DNA of 64,000 bases from Methylococcus sp. EFPC2 (GCF_016925495.1 NZ_CP070491.1:1302001-1366000); one strand, 5' to 3'; shown: positions 45,098 to 58,744, counted from the first letter of the stretch. Made by a program: numbers and translations. Notes: generated by a model from the letters alone, not told the origin.

Positions 45098-46741
45098 ATG
45101 ACGATAATTAGGCACCTCGCGCTCCGCAAGGATTACGTCTTCGTGTGGCTGGCTCTGGTCCTGATGGGCCTGGCTTATCGTCCCTTGACACCGGTCGATG
45201 AAACCCGCGCCGTGACGGTCGCCTGGGAAATGTGGTCGCAGCATCAATGGCTGGTACCGCATTTGAATGGCGAGCCTTACAGCCACAAGCCCCCCCTGCT
45301 GCTATGGGGCATCAACCTGATGTGGCTGGTGTTCGGGGTGAACGAATGGAGCGCGCGACTGCTTCCCTCCCTGTTTGCGCTGGGCAATTTGCTCCTCACA
45401 GAGCGCTTGGCCCGCCGTTTATGGCCCGAAGCCAAATCGAGCGCCCGGCTGGCGCCCTGGCTTTTGCTGGCCATGCCGGTATGGGCGATGTGGAGTTCGC
45501 TGACGCTCTACGACATGCTGACCACCACCTTCGTGCTGGTGGGTTTGCACGGGATAAGCCGGGCGGGGCGGGGCGAAACCCGAATCGGCTGGATTTGGGC
45601 CGGATTGGGTATCGGCGGCGGTGTGCTGGCCAAAGGTCCGGTCATTTTACTGCTGGTCCTGCCCGTTGCGTTGGGGGCTCCCTGGTGGGGGGCTTTGCGA
45701 CCGGATGCCGGCTGGGGCAACTGGTATCGGGGCCTGCTGGGTGCGGTCTTGCTGGGAGCCGCGATGGGTTTGGCCTGGGCGATACCCGCCGGTTTCGCGG
45801 GCGGCGAGGAATACCGCCGGATGATCTTCTGGGGGCAATCGGCCGGCCGCATCGCCAATGCTTTCGCGCATCAGAGGCCGGTCTGGTGGTATCTGGAAAT
45901 CTTGCCCCTGCTTATGTTCCCCTGGGTGCTTTGGCCGCCGCTATGGCGAGGCCTGAGGCGTATTCAGTTCGATCCCGGGCTGCGCTTTTGTGCTCTGCAC
46001 GCCGCATCCGTATTCCTGATTTTCTCACTGATCAGCGGCAAGCAAGTTCATTATCTGCTTCCGGCGCTGCCGTCCGCTGCCTTGTTGCTGGCGCGCCTGC
46101 TCGGCCGTGGCGATCAACCCGCGATCCGGAACGACCAGGTTTACGTCGGCTTCCTGTTGCTGGTCGTCGGTTTGGCATTTACCTTGATTCCGGTGGCGGG
46201 ATCGCTTTTCGGCCTGCCGGAATCGCTCGAAGATGCTGTGCATATCGCCGACGCGGCGCCCCTGACCGCCAAGTTAGTCTTGCTCCTGAGCGGAATTTTT
46301 CTGTTGCGCGGACAGCCGGGCAGCCGCTACGGTGCCGTGCGCGCGCTCACCCTGTCCATGCTGGCCTTATTGTTCAGCGCCCATTTGGTTTACCGTCAGG
46401 TGGGCTGGACTTATTACGACATGCTCCCGTTCGCGCAGCGATTGTCGGCGGTCCAGCAACAGGAGCGCGACGTGGCTTATTTCGGCAAATACAGCGGCGA
46501 CTTCCAGTTTCTCGGACGTCTCGAACGCAGGCTGGAGGAAATCGAGGCGAGCGAGGCTTTCGTGGACTGGCTGAAACGGCACCCGGAGGACTACGCGGTG
46601 ATCATTCATCGCCACAAGGAAAAAAGGCTGGAAGAGGGCGCCGAATTCGGGCAGTTCTACCGAGGCAGCCGCCGCATCACTTTATGGAAGGCCGCGGAGC
46701 TTGTCGCCAGGCCGGATGTTCTCAAGGAACTGATGGAGTAG
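45098..46741 (+). CDS. GT39-family (ArnT-like) membrane glycosyltransferase
   Basis: About 547 residues with roughly a dozen helices. Near the start, TPVDETRAVTVAWEM carries the catalytic Asp-Glu pair of the ArnT/PMT fold, and SHKPPLLLWGI follows. Such enzymes move a sugar from a polyprenyl phosphate to lipid A, protein or glycan at the periplasmic side. A TTG at 45074 is in frame but lacks a ribosome site. The GT2 enzyme two genes upstream could supply the donor. Confidence 0.88.
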   Translation: MTIIRHLALRKDYVFVWLALVLMGLAYRPLTPVDETRAVTVAWEMWSQHQWLVPHLNGEPYSHKPPLLLWGINLMWLVFGVNEWSARLLPSLFALGNLLLTERLARRLWPEAKSSARLAPWLLLAMPVWAMWSSLTLYDMLTTTFVLVGLHGISRAGRGETRIGWIWAGLGIGGGVLAKGPVILLLVLPVALGAPWWGALRPDAGWGNWYRGLLGAVLLGAAMGLAWAIPAGFAGGEEYRRMIFWGQSAGRIANAFAHQRPVWWYLEILPLLMFPWVLWPPLWRGLRRIQFDPGLRFCALHAASVFLIFSLISGKQVHYLLPALPSAALLLARLLGRGDQPAIRNDQVYVGFLLLVVGLAFTLIPVAGSLFGLPESLEDAVHIADAAPLTAKLVLLLSGIFLLRGQPGSRYGAVRALTLSMLALLFSAHLVYRQVGWTYYDMLPFAQRLSAVQQQERDVAYFGKYSGDFQFLGRLERRLEEIEASEAFVDWLKRHPEDYAVIIHRHKEKRLEEGAEFGQFYRGSRRITLWKAAELVARPDVLKELME

Positions 46742-46787
46742 CCGCGTTACAATGCTTCCCTGTATTAATCGAGGTCCAACTATCCCT

Positions 46788-47171
46788 ATGAAAATGCTAT
46801 TTATGGCATGCCCGGTTTTGCTGGCCATCGCTGGCCTGGGTACTACATCGGCGCTGGCCGACGATGCGCAGGCCGCCGTTCCGCCCCGGCAGAACTTGCT
46901 GGAAAAACAGGCGCAGTTTGGCGGGGTCGCCCTGACGACCAAGGTCGCCAAAGTGGTGTTTCCGGAACATTACAAGACGCCCTTGCATACCCATGAAGGG
47001 CCGGGACCACGCTACGTGGTGCGCGGACGGATCAAAATCGACGAGGGCGGCGAATCGCGGGTTTATGGCCCGGGTGAAGTGTTTTGGGAGACCGGCCAGT
47101 GGATGTATGCGGAAAACGTAGGGCAGGGCGAAGCGGAACTGCTGGTTATCGAGTTGGTGGCGCCCAAATAG
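46788..47171 (+). CDS. Exported cupin protein (second in window)
   Basis: 127 residues: signal peptide (LLAIAGLGTTSALA), then the cupin motifs HTHEGPGPRYVVRG and YGPGEVFWETGQWMY. Ligand residues include two His in the first motif; the second lacks a clear His, so metal binding may be weak. It differs from the cupin at 6859 and is not an obvious duplicate. ATG 46788 opens the signal peptide; the longer frame from 46752 is less likely. Confidence 0.8.
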   Translation: MKMLFMACPVLLAIAGLGTTSALADDAQAAVPPRQNLLEKQAQFGGVALTTKVAKVVFPEHYKTPLHTHEGPGPRYVVRGRIKIDEGGESRVYGPGEVFWETGQWMYAENVGQGEAELLVIELVAPK

Positions 47172-47457
47172 AGGTAAGCCCGGGCTCGGCGGTTGGGTGG
47201 TAGAAAAGGGATCGAAGACGCCTGCCCGTATGCCCTTCGGCATGCGGGGTCCATTGTCCGCCACTCGCCCTCAACGGCTTGTTGATTTCGTGCGGGCCCG
47301 TCCTATCAAGGTGCCGAGCGCGGAAAGTTTTTCCGTTGGCAGCATTCATTCCCTGTTTTCCCGCGGCGGCATAATAGCCCTGGCCGGTTTCTTCCAGTGC
47401 GCTCGTCCTCGATGAAATCCATGACTCGGCCGTGCTTTGGATATAATGGGCGCCACC

Positions 47458-48048
47458 ATGAATATCCGCTTGATCGTGTTGATGATCTTGGCGCTGCTGG
47501 CTGCTGGCTGCGCGACGAATCCGCCCAGAAACACGAGCAATCTATGCAGCATCTTTCTGGAAAAAGACGATTGGTACGGAGACGCCAATTCCTCCTCGAG
47601 GCGATGGGGCGTGCCGGTTTGCCTCATCATGGCCATCATCAATCAGGAGTCCTCGTTCGTGGACGACGCGAAGCCGGCGCGCGTCCGTTTCCTCGGGATA
47701 CCGCTTTGGCGGCCCTCGTCGGCTTATGGTTACGGGCAGGCCAAGGACGAGACCTGGGATTGGTATAAGAGCAAGACTGGCAATACGGGCGCCGATCGGG
47801 ACGAATTCGCCGATGCGGCGGACTTCGTCGCTTGGTATATCCACCAGACCAGCATCGCGACCGGCATAGCCCCGACCGATTCCTATAACCAGTATCTCGC
47901 GTACCACGAGGGGCAGGGCGGATTCCGCCGCGGCAGTTGGCGGGCCAAGCCGTGGCTGCAAGGGACGGCGCGCAAGGTTGCCTCGGTCGCCTGGCGATAT
48001 CAGAAACAACTCGATGCCTGCCGACCCCAACTCGTGCGCGCCGAATGA
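47458..48048 (+). CDS. Lipoprotein with transglycosylase-like domain
   Basis: 196 residues. The lipobox is LLAAGC (Cys near residue 19). The body has INQESSF (catalytic-Glu-like motif of SLT enzymes), SAYGYGQAKDETWDWYK and NQYLAYHEGQGGF, which match small lytic-transglycosylase-like lipoproteins. It would cleave or bind peptidoglycan from the outer or inner membrane. ATG 47458 was chosen because the lipoprotein signal starts there. Confidence 0.85.
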   Translation: MNIRLIVLMILALLAAGCATNPPRNTSNLCSIFLEKDDWYGDANSSSRRWGVPVCLIMAIINQESSFVDDAKPARVRFLGIPLWRPSSAYGYGQAKDETWDWYKSKTGNTGADRDEFADAADFVAWYIHQTSIATGIAPTDSYNQYLAYHEGQGGFRRGSWRAKPWLQGTARKVASVAWRYQKQLDACRPQLVRAE

Positions 48049-48070
48049 CGAAAACTGCCGGAGAGAGCGT

Positions 48071-49360
48071 TTGACTGACCGTATTCGAGGCTGGGTGGGA
48101 CGGGCGCGCACCTGGCTGACTTCCCCGCGCATGACCACATCTTGGCGCGCGGTCATCGCCATCGGCCGGGAGATCCGCGGCGGCGGGTTGGAATATCGCG
48201 CCATGGGCCTGGTTTATACCAGCTTGCTGGCATTGATTCCTTTACTGGCCGTGGGTTTTTCGGTGTTGAAAACCTTTGGCGCCGAATCCAATTTGTATCC
48301 CTTGCTGTCCGAGATACTGGCCCCGTTCGGCGAAAAGGCCGACGGAGTGGCCGGGAGCATCCTCGATTCGGTCAAACGCTTGAAAGTGGGCGTGCTGGGC
48401 GGCGTCGGCTTTCTTTTCCTGTTCTTCACCAGCGTGGATCTGCTGGAGAAGATCGAGGAGTCGTTCAATCACATCTGGCGTAGTCCCACGAGCCGTTCCC
48501 TGCTGAGACGCTTCGGCGATTACCTGACCTTCACCCTGATAGGGCCGTTTCTGGTCTTCACCGCCTTCGGCAGCGTGGCGGGGCTGTTCGGGCACCGGCC
48601 CGCGAGGGTGTGGTCGCACGGTGTGCCCGGCCTGCTCTATCAAGGCCTGCAGCAGCTATTGCCCTACGTGTTCGTGATCGTCGCGTTTACCTTTTTCTAC
48701 TGGATGATACCGAATACCCGGGTGCGCTTTAGGGCCGCCTTGCTGGGCGGCGTCCTCGGTGGCATCTGCTGGAAACTGGCAGGCTGGGCATTCGAGCTGT
48801 TTATCGCCGGTTCGGCGCAGTACCATGCCGTGTATTCCAGTTTCGCCATTCTGGCCTTGTTCATGATCTGGCTCTATGTGAGCTGGCTGATCGTGCTGCT
48901 GGGGGTGCAGGTATCCTTTTTCTACCAGCATCCGGGCTACCTGCGCTTCGGTCCGGGTCCCCTGCGTCTCGGCGCGCGCCTTTACGAGCGCTCGGGACTG
49001 GCCATCATGCTGTTGGTGGGCGAGCGCTTCCTGCGTGGCGAGGCGCCGTATTGCAGCGAGCAACTGTCCGAGCGCCTGGACCTGCCGGAAGAAGGCGTCA
49101 TCGAGATCCTGAACGTGCTGGCCGACGCGGGTCTGCTCGTCCCGCTCGATGGCGAACGGAGAAACTATGTGCCGGCGCGCGATCTGTCGGCCATCCCATT
49201 GTCGGAGTTACTGTCGGCGCTGCGCGGTGCCCACGAGGGAATGCCCGTTCCGGCGGCGCCGGAATCCGTGCATCCGGCGTTGAGCGAGTTGACCGACGGG
49301 CTGGAGGCGACACTGCAACAGACATTCGCAGGGCAAACGCTGCGCGACGTTCTGGTCTGA
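48071..49360 (+). CDS. YihY/RNase BN-like membrane protein
   Basis: About 429 residues with six helices (GLEYRAMGLVYTSLLALIPL, VGFLFLFFTSVDLLEKIEESFNHIW, and others), as in the YihY family. A C-terminal winged-helix-like part follows (EQLSERLDLPEEGVIEILNVLADAGLL). The old nuclease name is doubtful for this family; function is unknown. TTG 48071 has a Shine-Dalgarno (GGAGAGAG); ATG 48014, inside the previous gene, is an alternative. Confidence 0.88.
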   Translation: MTDRIRGWVGRARTWLTSPRMTTSWRAVIAIGREIRGGGLEYRAMGLVYTSLLALIPLLAVGFSVLKTFGAESNLYPLLSEILAPFGEKADGVAGSILDSVKRLKVGVLGGVGFLFLFFTSVDLLEKIEESFNHIWRSPTSRSLLRRFGDYLTFTLIGPFLVFTAFGSVAGLFGHRPARVWSHGVPGLLYQGLQQLLPYVFVIVAFTFFYWMIPNTRVRFRAALLGGVLGGICWKLAGWAFELFIAGSAQYHAVYSSFAILALFMIWLYVSWLIVLLGVQVSFFYQHPGYLRFGPGPLRLGARLYERSGLAIMLLVGERFLRGEAPYCSEQLSERLDLPEEGVIEILNVLADAGLLVPLDGERRNYVPARDLSAIPLSELLSALRGAHEGMPVPAAPESVHPALSELTDGLEATLQQTFAGQTLRDVLV

Positions 49361-49379
49361 ATCACCGGGGGGCGGTCTC

Positions 49380-49943
49380 ATGCGTAGATTGATCATGCTT
49401 AGTCTGATGAGCCCGCTTCTGGTCCAGGCGGCGAGCTTGTACGAATGGACCGACGAGAGCGGCCAGGTTCGCTTCGGCTCGCGGCCGCCGGTCGGCGTGC
49501 AGGCCAAGCCGGCCGGCGAAAGGCTGGAGCGTCTGAGGGAGCGGGGCTACCCCGAACTGTCCTGCAAGGAATTGCAGGACGAGCATGTCCGCCGGGTCGA
49601 CGAAGAACTCGCGCGGCTGAAAAAACTGCCCGCCGGATTCGGGCCGGATTATGAGTTCACCCCCGAGGCGAAACAGAAACTCGTCAACGAGTTGCTCGTC
49701 CATCGCTCGGCCCTGGTGACCGGCAGGCTGCCGGAGGATTTCACCACCGAAAACGGCCGGGAACTGAGCGAAATGAAATCGAAATACGAGCACGAACTGC
49801 AGCGATTGCGTGAAAACCTGCAGCAGCAGGCCACGCAGTTGCAGCAAAAGCAGATACAGCTCGACAGGGTACGCCGGGAGGCCGAGATGGTCATACAACA
49901 GTACCGCGGCTTTTATCCCGGAATGCCGATTTATCCCCGCTGA
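49380..49943 (+). CDS. DUF4124-like exported coiled-coil protein
   Basis: 187 residues. A signal peptide (LIMLSLMSPLLVQAAS) leads to LYEWTDESGQVRFGSRPP, the DUF4124 pattern. Residues about 125-170 form a coiled coil rich in Gln and Leu. Function unknown. It is 19 bp after the YihY gene and 17 bp before rlmKL, so it is probably co-transcribed. Confidence 0.75.
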   Translation: MRRLIMLSLMSPLLVQAASLYEWTDESGQVRFGSRPPVGVQAKPAGERLERLRERGYPELSCKELQDEHVRRVDEELARLKKLPAGFGPDYEFTPEAKQKLVNELLVHRSALVTGRLPEDFTTENGRELSEMKSKYEHELQRLRENLQQQATQLQQKQIQLDRVRREAEMVIQQYRGFYPGMPIYPR

Positions 49944-49960
49944 AATTTAACGGAGATCGC

Positions 49961-53526
<3,566 letters not shown>

Positions 53527-54720
53527 TCAATCGTTTAGTTCGGCCAGTTCCCAGGTGTCTCCCGCCGGGCGCAGCTCATGGCGGCAGCCGATCTCGCGCG
53601 CGCTGGCCCGTTGCCCCGCCAGTTCGCGGATGACCACCCAGCCCTCCAGCCTCAATCGGTCAATTTTACTCGCCAGCGCGGGGTCGCCGTGGTCCGGCGC
53701 GAATACCGTACGCTGCTCGAAATCGTCTTCTTCCTGCTCGCCCAGGCGCGCCAAGAGCTTGAGGTCCGCACTGAAGCCGGTGGCCGGACGGGCCTTGCCG
53801 AATACCTTGCCGATTTCGTCGTAGCGTCCGCCCCGCGCGATTTCACGACCATAGCCCGGAACGAACGCGGAAAACACCACGCCGGTCTTGTAGTGATAGC
53901 CTCGCAGTTCCGCCAGATCGATGTGTATCGGCAGATGCGGATATTCGTCGTGCAGTCGCTCGGCGATGGCCTGTAGATCGCTTAGATCATTCAACACCGC
54001 ATCCCCGGCGGGCGCCAAGCGCGTGCGCGCGGCGGATAGGACTTCGATGCCGCCGTGCAGATCGATCACGGCATTCAGCATCTCGCCGGTATGCTTGGCG
54101 ATGCCGGTCGAGGCTAGAAAGCCCTTGAGTTCCGGATGCGCCTTGCGCTGCAGGATGTCGAACAGTTCGGTTTCGTCCGGGCCGCTCAACCCGGCCTGCC
54201 CGATCAGCGTCCGGTAAATGCCGACATGACCCAGATCGAGGTGGATGCCGTCGACACCGGCGGCATCGAGGACCGCCAGCATCAAGCGGATGATTTCCAG
54301 ATCGCTGGCGATGCCGGCATGGCCGTAGAGTTCAGCGCCCATCTGCATGGGCGAGCGCGACTTTTCCAGGTGGTCGGACTGAGTGTGCAGCACGGTGCCC
54401 AGATAACACAGGCGGGACGGTCGATCGCCCACCGAATGGCGGGCATCGATACGGGCCACCTGGGGCGTCATGTCGGCCCGTACGCCCAGCAGTCGTCCTG
54501 AAATCTGGTCGATCAGCTTGAAGGTTTGCAGGTCCAGGTCATGGCCGGTTCCCGTGAGCAAAGATTCGATGTATTCGATGAACGGCGGTATGACTTGTTG
54601 ATAACCCCAGCTTTCGAAGAGGTCCAAGACGACCCGGCGCAGGTTTTCCAGATGCCGGGCTTCCGCCGGCAGCAATTCTTCGACGCCCTCAGGGAGCAAC
54701 CATCGGTCTTCCGATAACAT
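53527..54720 (-). CDS. hisZ: ATP phosphoribosyltransferase regulatory subunit HisZ
   Basis: 397 residues, a HisRS-like paralogue without tRNA-synthetase activity. LPEGVEELLPAEARHLENLR opens it, with RADMTPQVARIDA and FSAFVPGYGREIARGGRYD. It partners a short HisG in histidine synthesis. Its place between hflC and purA is usual in gammaproteobacteria. ATG 54720 begins MLSEDRWLLPEG; the longer upstream frame is rejected. Confidence 0.95.
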   Translation of the reverse strand: MLSEDRWLLPEGVEELLPAEARHLENLRRVVLDLFESWGYQQVIPPFIEYIESLLTGTGHDLDLQTFKLIDQISGRLLGVRADMTPQVARIDARHSVGDRPSRLCYLGTVLHTQSDHLEKSRSPMQMGAELYGHAGIASDLEIIRLMLAVLDAAGVDGIHLDLGHVGIYRTLIGQAGLSGPDETELFDILQRKAHPELKGFLASTGIAKHTGEMLNAVIDLHGGIEVLSAARTRLAPAGDAVLNDLSDLQAIAERLHDEYPHLPIHIDLAELRGYHYKTGVVFSAFVPGYGREIARGGRYDEIGKVFGKARPATGFSADLKLLARLGEQEEDDFEQRTVFAPDHGDPALASKIDRLRLEGWVVIRELAGQRASAREIGCRHELRPAGDTWELAELND

Positions 54721-54852
54721 GTTCGCGTGTGGATGAGTGGATGAAATGTCGGCGAATTTGCCGGCCCTACCAAAGACGTCGCCGCGTCCGGTTCCGGAAG
54801 GCTGTCCGGAGCCCGACGCGGCGGCGGGTGGCAAGCGGCTGCTTCAGGCCGC

Positions 54853-55710
54853 TTACTTGGATTTTTTGAAATACTGGAAGAATTCCGAGTCCGGCTCCAG
54901 GACGACGGTGGAGCCTTCATTGCGGAATACCTCCCGGTACGCCGTCAGGCTCCGATAGAGGCCGAAGAAGTCCTTGTTCTTGCCGTAGGCCTGGGCATAG
55001 ACCTCGGCCGAGGTGGCATCGCCTTCGCCCCGTTTCAATTCGGCGTCACGGTAGGCGTTGCCCAGCAGCACCTCGCGCTGGCGGTCGGCGTCGGCCCGTA
55101 TGCGTTCGGCGGCTTCCGCGCCACGGGACCGATAGTCGCGCGCCACGCGGGACTGCTCGGCCTCCATGCGTTGGTGGACAGATGAGCTGACCTCGCTGGG
55201 CAAGTCGATGCGCATCACGCGGATGTCGACGATCTCTATGCCCAAGTCCACCGCAACCGGGCTGGCGGCCTTGATCAGAATGTCCCGCACGGCGTCGCGT
55301 TCGGAGGAGACCAGTTCACGGATAGTGCGTTTGCTGAACTCCCCTCGCATGGCGTCTTTCACGATCTGGTCCAGCCGGATATTCGCCTGCACCACATCGC
55401 CGGCTACCGTCGTGTAGTACTTGGAGACGTCCTTGACGCGCCATTTCACAAAGGAGTCGACGACGACGTTTTTCTTTTCCGACGTGAGGAAGCGCTCCGG
55501 TTTGGATTCCAGCGTCAGCACGCGCGCATCGAACTTCTTGATATCGTTGATGAATGGAATCTTGAAATAAAGCCCCGGGCTGTAATCGGTGGAGATGACT
55601 TCGCCCAAGCGGAACTTGATCGCTTTCTGGCTTTCGCTCACGGTGAAAATCGACATGGGAAGTAAGATTGCCGCAGCAACCGGAATCGCGATGAGTTTAT
55701 TCACGGCCAT
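54853..55710 (-). CDS. hflC: Protease modulator HflC
   Basis: 285 residues. One N-terminal membrane helix (AIPVAAAILLPMSIFTVSES) leads to a SPFH domain and a coiled coil. HflC and HflK form a large periplasmic cage around FtsH and tune its degradation of membrane proteins. The ATG shares one base with the hflK stop (TAATG). Confidence 0.95.
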   Translation of the reverse strand: MAVNKLIAIPVAAAILLPMSIFTVSESQKAIKFRLGEVISTDYSPGLYFKIPFINDIKKFDARVLTLESKPERFLTSEKKNVVVDSFVKWRVKDVSKYYTTVAGDVVQANIRLDQIVKDAMRGEFSKRTIRELVSSERDAVRDILIKAASPVAVDLGIEIVDIRVMRIDLPSEVSSSVHQRMEAEQSRVARDYRSRGAEAAERIRADADRQREVLLGNAYRDAELKRGEGDATSAEVYAQAYGKNKDFFGLYRSLTAYREVFRNEGSTVVLEPDSEFFQYFKKSK

Positions 55711-56900
55711 TATTGCCCCCTGCTTTCGCGGCCGCGCAACGTCGCCGCACGGTTCGCATTTTTCGCGCTGTTGTCGATACTATCGGCGACGCTGGCCGAT
55801 ACGCCTTCACTCTCCCTGGGTATGTCCAGGGCCGTGGATTGCCGCTGCAGTTTGTCGATAGGCAGGTAAATCATGTTGTTGCCGCCCTTCACATCGAGCA
55901 TGAGGGTGTTCGATTTCTGCAATACCGACTCGATGGTGTCGAGATAAAGGCGCTGGCGCGTGATTTCCGGCGCTTTTTCGTATTCGGTGAGCAGTTGTTT
56001 GAAGCGGCCGGCCTCGCCCTGCGCCTTGGCTATGGTGCGCTGTTTGTAGGCTTCCGACTCTTCCAGCAGGCGCGCCGCCGCGCCGCGGGCCTTGGGCACT
56101 ACTTCGTTGGCATAGGCTTCGGCTTCGTTTTTCAACCGCTGCTCGTCTTCGCGTGCCTTGATCGCATCTTCAAAGGCGCTCTGCACCTCTTCCGGAACCT
56201 GCGCATCGACGAAGTTGACGGTAATGACGCGGATGCCCGCCTCGTATTTGTCCAGAACTTCTTGGATTTCTTGTTTGATTTCGTCGGCGATGCCGCTACG
56301 TCCCTCGGTCAGGACGTAATTCATTGTGCTCTTGCCGATGATGCCACGCTCGGCGCTTTCGGTGATCTCCTTCAAGGTCTTTTCGGGCTCGTAGACGTTG
56401 AATAAGTAAGCCCTCGCGTCCTTGATCTGGTATTGCACCGCCAAGCGGATATCGACGATATTCTCGTCCTGGGTCAGCATCAGGGCTTCTTTGGGAACCG
56501 AGCCCAAATTTTGTTGCCGGCCGCCGCCCGAGCGGTAGCCGACCTCGATGAAGCGCTGCTGCTCGACGTTGACGATCGCCTTGCTTTCGATGGGGGCGGG
56601 CAAATGCCAGTGCGGGCCGGGCAGGGTGGTCTCGGTGTATTTGCCGAAGCGTGTCACCACGCCCCGGTTGCCTTCGTCGACGATGTAGATCCCGGTTAGC
56701 CCCCAGATGGCCAAAGGAATGCCGGCCAGCAGCGCCAGCGTCTTGCCGGGGCTGCCACCGTGGCCGAAATTGCCGCCGAACAAACCGCCTATGCCGTCGC
56801 GCAGCTTGCGCAACACTTCGTCCAGGTCGGGCGGCGTATCCTGCTGATCCCGCCCGCTCCACGGATCTTTTTTGCTACCGCCCGGTTCATTCCAGGACAT
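55710..56900 (-). CDS. hflK: Protease modulator HflK
   Basis: 396 residues. MSWNEPGGSKKDPWSGRDQQ opens a Gly-rich cytoplasmic tail, then a helix (LALLAGIPLAIWGLTGIYIV) and the SPFH domain (VVTRFGKYTETTLPGPHWHLP). The ATG at 56900 is the standard HflK start; the longer frame is not. It starts the operon with hflC; hflX, often upstream, is absent here. Confidence 0.95.
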   Translation of the reverse strand: MSWNEPGGSKKDPWSGRDQQDTPPDLDEVLRKLRDGIGGLFGGNFGHGGSPGKTLALLAGIPLAIWGLTGIYIVDEGNRGVVTRFGKYTETTLPGPHWHLPAPIESKAIVNVEQQRFIEVGYRSGGGRQQNLGSVPKEALMLTQDENIVDIRLAVQYQIKDARAYLFNVYEPEKTLKEITESAERGIIGKSTMNYVLTEGRSGIADEIKQEIQEVLDKYEAGIRVITVNFVDAQVPEEVQSAFEDAIKAREDEQRLKNEAEAYANEVVPKARGAAARLLEESEAYKQRTIAKAQGEAGRFKQLLTEYEKAPEITRQRLYLDTIESVLQKSNTLMLDVKGGNNMIYLPIDKLQRQSTALDIPRESEGVSASVADSIDNSAKNANRAATLRGRESRGQ

Positions 56901-57267
56901 TGCGTCACTCCAGATATTTAGGTTCAAGGGTATGCGCTCGTTTGGGAGCCCATACACAGACAGTGTAGAAAACGGAATTATCCAGGAATTTTACCGGGCG
57001 CACAAAAGCAGCGCTCTCTCCCGGACCTCGAGTCGGCAGCCCTGGCACGCTGATCGCTGAATATCGAAAGCGTCAGGAAATGGCTGCCGCGCTCCCGGGC
57101 GATCCTGCTTGGCGAGTTCTCCGCGCGCTTCGAGCCGGGATGCCATTGCGGCCAAATCAGGCGATAATGCCCCGCTCGTCGTTGAGATCAGCCCGGGCAA
57201 TGGCGAGCCTGATTCATTATGTAGATTCATACCCGTCGCCCCCAGTCCAGCCGACACCCTGCACGTC
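56901..57267. other. Divergent intergenic region before hflK
   Basis: 367 bp that should hold the promoters of the hflKC operon and of the oxygenase gene. No gene was found in it; the open frame running into it from the oxygenase is most likely untranslated. Confidence 0.4.
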
Positions 57268-57882
57268 ATGGTAACAGTTAGCGATACGATTTTGGCGGGC
57301 GTCCTGAACGACCTCGCGGGTCCCGGCTGGTCTGTTTGCGACGATTTTCTGTGCGGGTCCGCATGGCGCGATCTGGCCGAAGAGGGCAGGAAGCTTTACG
57401 GCGCCGGCCGATTTCGCGCAGCAGGCGTGGGGCAGGGGCAGGCCGGTACGCTGGCTCCCGGCATACGCAGCGACAGCATATTGTGGCTGGAGCCGGACCG
57501 GCTCACCACTACGCAACAGGCCTGCCTTGATCGTTTCGACGAGCTCCGTTTGGCCGTCAATCGTGAACTCTACCTGGGGTTACAAGGCTTCGAATGTCAT
57601 TTGGCCATCTACCCGCCAGGCAGCTTTTATCGCAAGCATCTGGATCAGTTTCGCGGCGTCGATGCCCGGCAGCTGACGGTGGTCTTTTACCTGAATGACG
57701 GGTGGACAGAAGACAACGGTGGCCAATTGCGGATTTATCTGGACGAGGAGGGCGGCTATCAGGATATTCAGCCGCAGGGCGGACGGCTGGTGACTTTTCT
57801 GAGCGCCCGCTTTTACCATGAAGTGCTGCCGGCGAGGCGGGAACGCATGAGCCTGACGGGCTGGTTCAAGCGGAGTAGCTAG
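57268..57882 (+). CDS. 2-oxoglutarate/Fe(II)-dependent oxygenase (prolyl-4-hydroxylase type)
   Basis: 204 residues. The iron ligands are H124 and D126 in KHLDQFRG and H184 in RFYHEVLP; the 2OG-binding basic residue is probably R193 in RRERMSLTGWF. CHLAIYPPGSFYRKH and DNGGQLRIYL are typical P4Hc-family text. The target, protein or small molecule, is unknown. ATG 57268 was chosen; the longer frame is not supported. Confidence 0.88.
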   Translation: MVTVSDTILAGVLNDLAGPGWSVCDDFLCGSAWRDLAEEGRKLYGAGRFRAAGVGQGQAGTLAPGIRSDSILWLEPDRLTTTQQACLDRFDELRLAVNRELYLGLQGFECHLAIYPPGSFYRKHLDQFRGVDARQLTVVFYLNDGWTEDNGGQLRIYLDEEGGYQDIQPQGGRLVTFLSARFYHEVLPARRERMSLTGWFKRSS

Positions 57883-57949
57883 AGCCTGGCTCCATCCTTG
57901 TCATGTAACAGGCTTGCAAATTACAAGAACAACGATACGGGGGATCATC

Positions 57950-58744
57950 ATGTGTTGGAGCGGTGAAGCGTCGGCGGTGCTCGCCACGGTAGGTTTCGGC
58001 ACGGCCAGCTATGTGGCCTATAAGGGGGAATCGCGCGAGCTTTGGCTGCCGCTGACCTATTTCGCCTGCATGGAATTGCTGCAGGCGGCGACTTATGTCT
58101 ATATCGACCAGTGCGATACCCCGCAAAATCAGCTCCTGACCTTGCTGGGTTATCTGCACATCTCGTTTCAACCGTTTTTCGTCAACATGGTGGCCATGTA
58201 TTTCATCCCGGCCGCGGTGAAACGACGTATCAGCACATGGGTTTACACCGCTTGCAGTATCGCGGCACTTCTCATGCTGATCAAACTTTACCCTTTTCCC
58301 TGGGCCAAACTTTGCATCCCGGGATATGAGGGCTTCTGCGGCCCGCAAGCCTGCTCGGTATCGGGCGACTGGCACATCGCCTGGGCTCTGCCGCTCAACG
58401 GCCTGATGTCCGACCATCCGGAAAATCTTTTCCCGTTCCGCTATGGCTTGCACGGCTTCGTCTATTTTCTGGTCAGTTTCCTCATGCCGGCACTTTACGG
58501 CTCCTGGCGTTTCGTCGGCTTCCACTTCCTGGTCGGGCCGGTGTTGGCGGATATTTTGACCCGCCAGCCCAATGAACACGCCGCCGTGTGGTGCCTGCTG
58601 TCCATCGCTCTGTGCGTATCGGTGATCAAAACCCCCTTGCGACGGCACTTGAGGGTGCAGCGGTGGCCTTTTTATCCCGCTATCGGAGGCCAGCCTAGTG
58701 AGGATGCGATAGACGAGGGAGAACCGGCCGAAGAGCTCGGTTAA
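57950..58744 (+). CDS. DUF5765-type membrane protein
   Basis: 264 residues with about seven helices. It begins MCWSGEASAVLA, the hallmark start of DUF5765 proteins. Cys residues cluster in CIPGYEGFCGPQACS. Start at 57950 with Shine-Dalgarno CGGGGGA. Function unknown. It follows the oxygenase by 67 bp and converges with the AMMECR1-like gene, overlapping it by 4 bp. Confidence 0.82.
   Translation: MCWSGEASAVLATVGFGTASYVAYKGESRELWLPLTYFACMELLQAATYVYIDQCDTPQNQLLTLLGYLHISFQPFFVNMVAMYFIPAAVKRRISTWVYTACSIAALLMLIKLYPFPWAKLCIPGYEGFCGPQACSVSGDWHIAWALPLNGLMSDHPENLFPFRYGLHGFVYFLVSFLMPALYGSWRFVGFHFLVGPVLADILTRQPNEHAAVWCLLSIALCVSVIKTPLRRHLRVQRWPFYPAIGGQPSEDAIDEGEPAEELG

Noticed and set aside
54833-54854. 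AAGCGGC/GCCGCTT hairpin at the hflC stop as a terminator
   Set aside because: No T-tract follows and the operon continues into hisZ.
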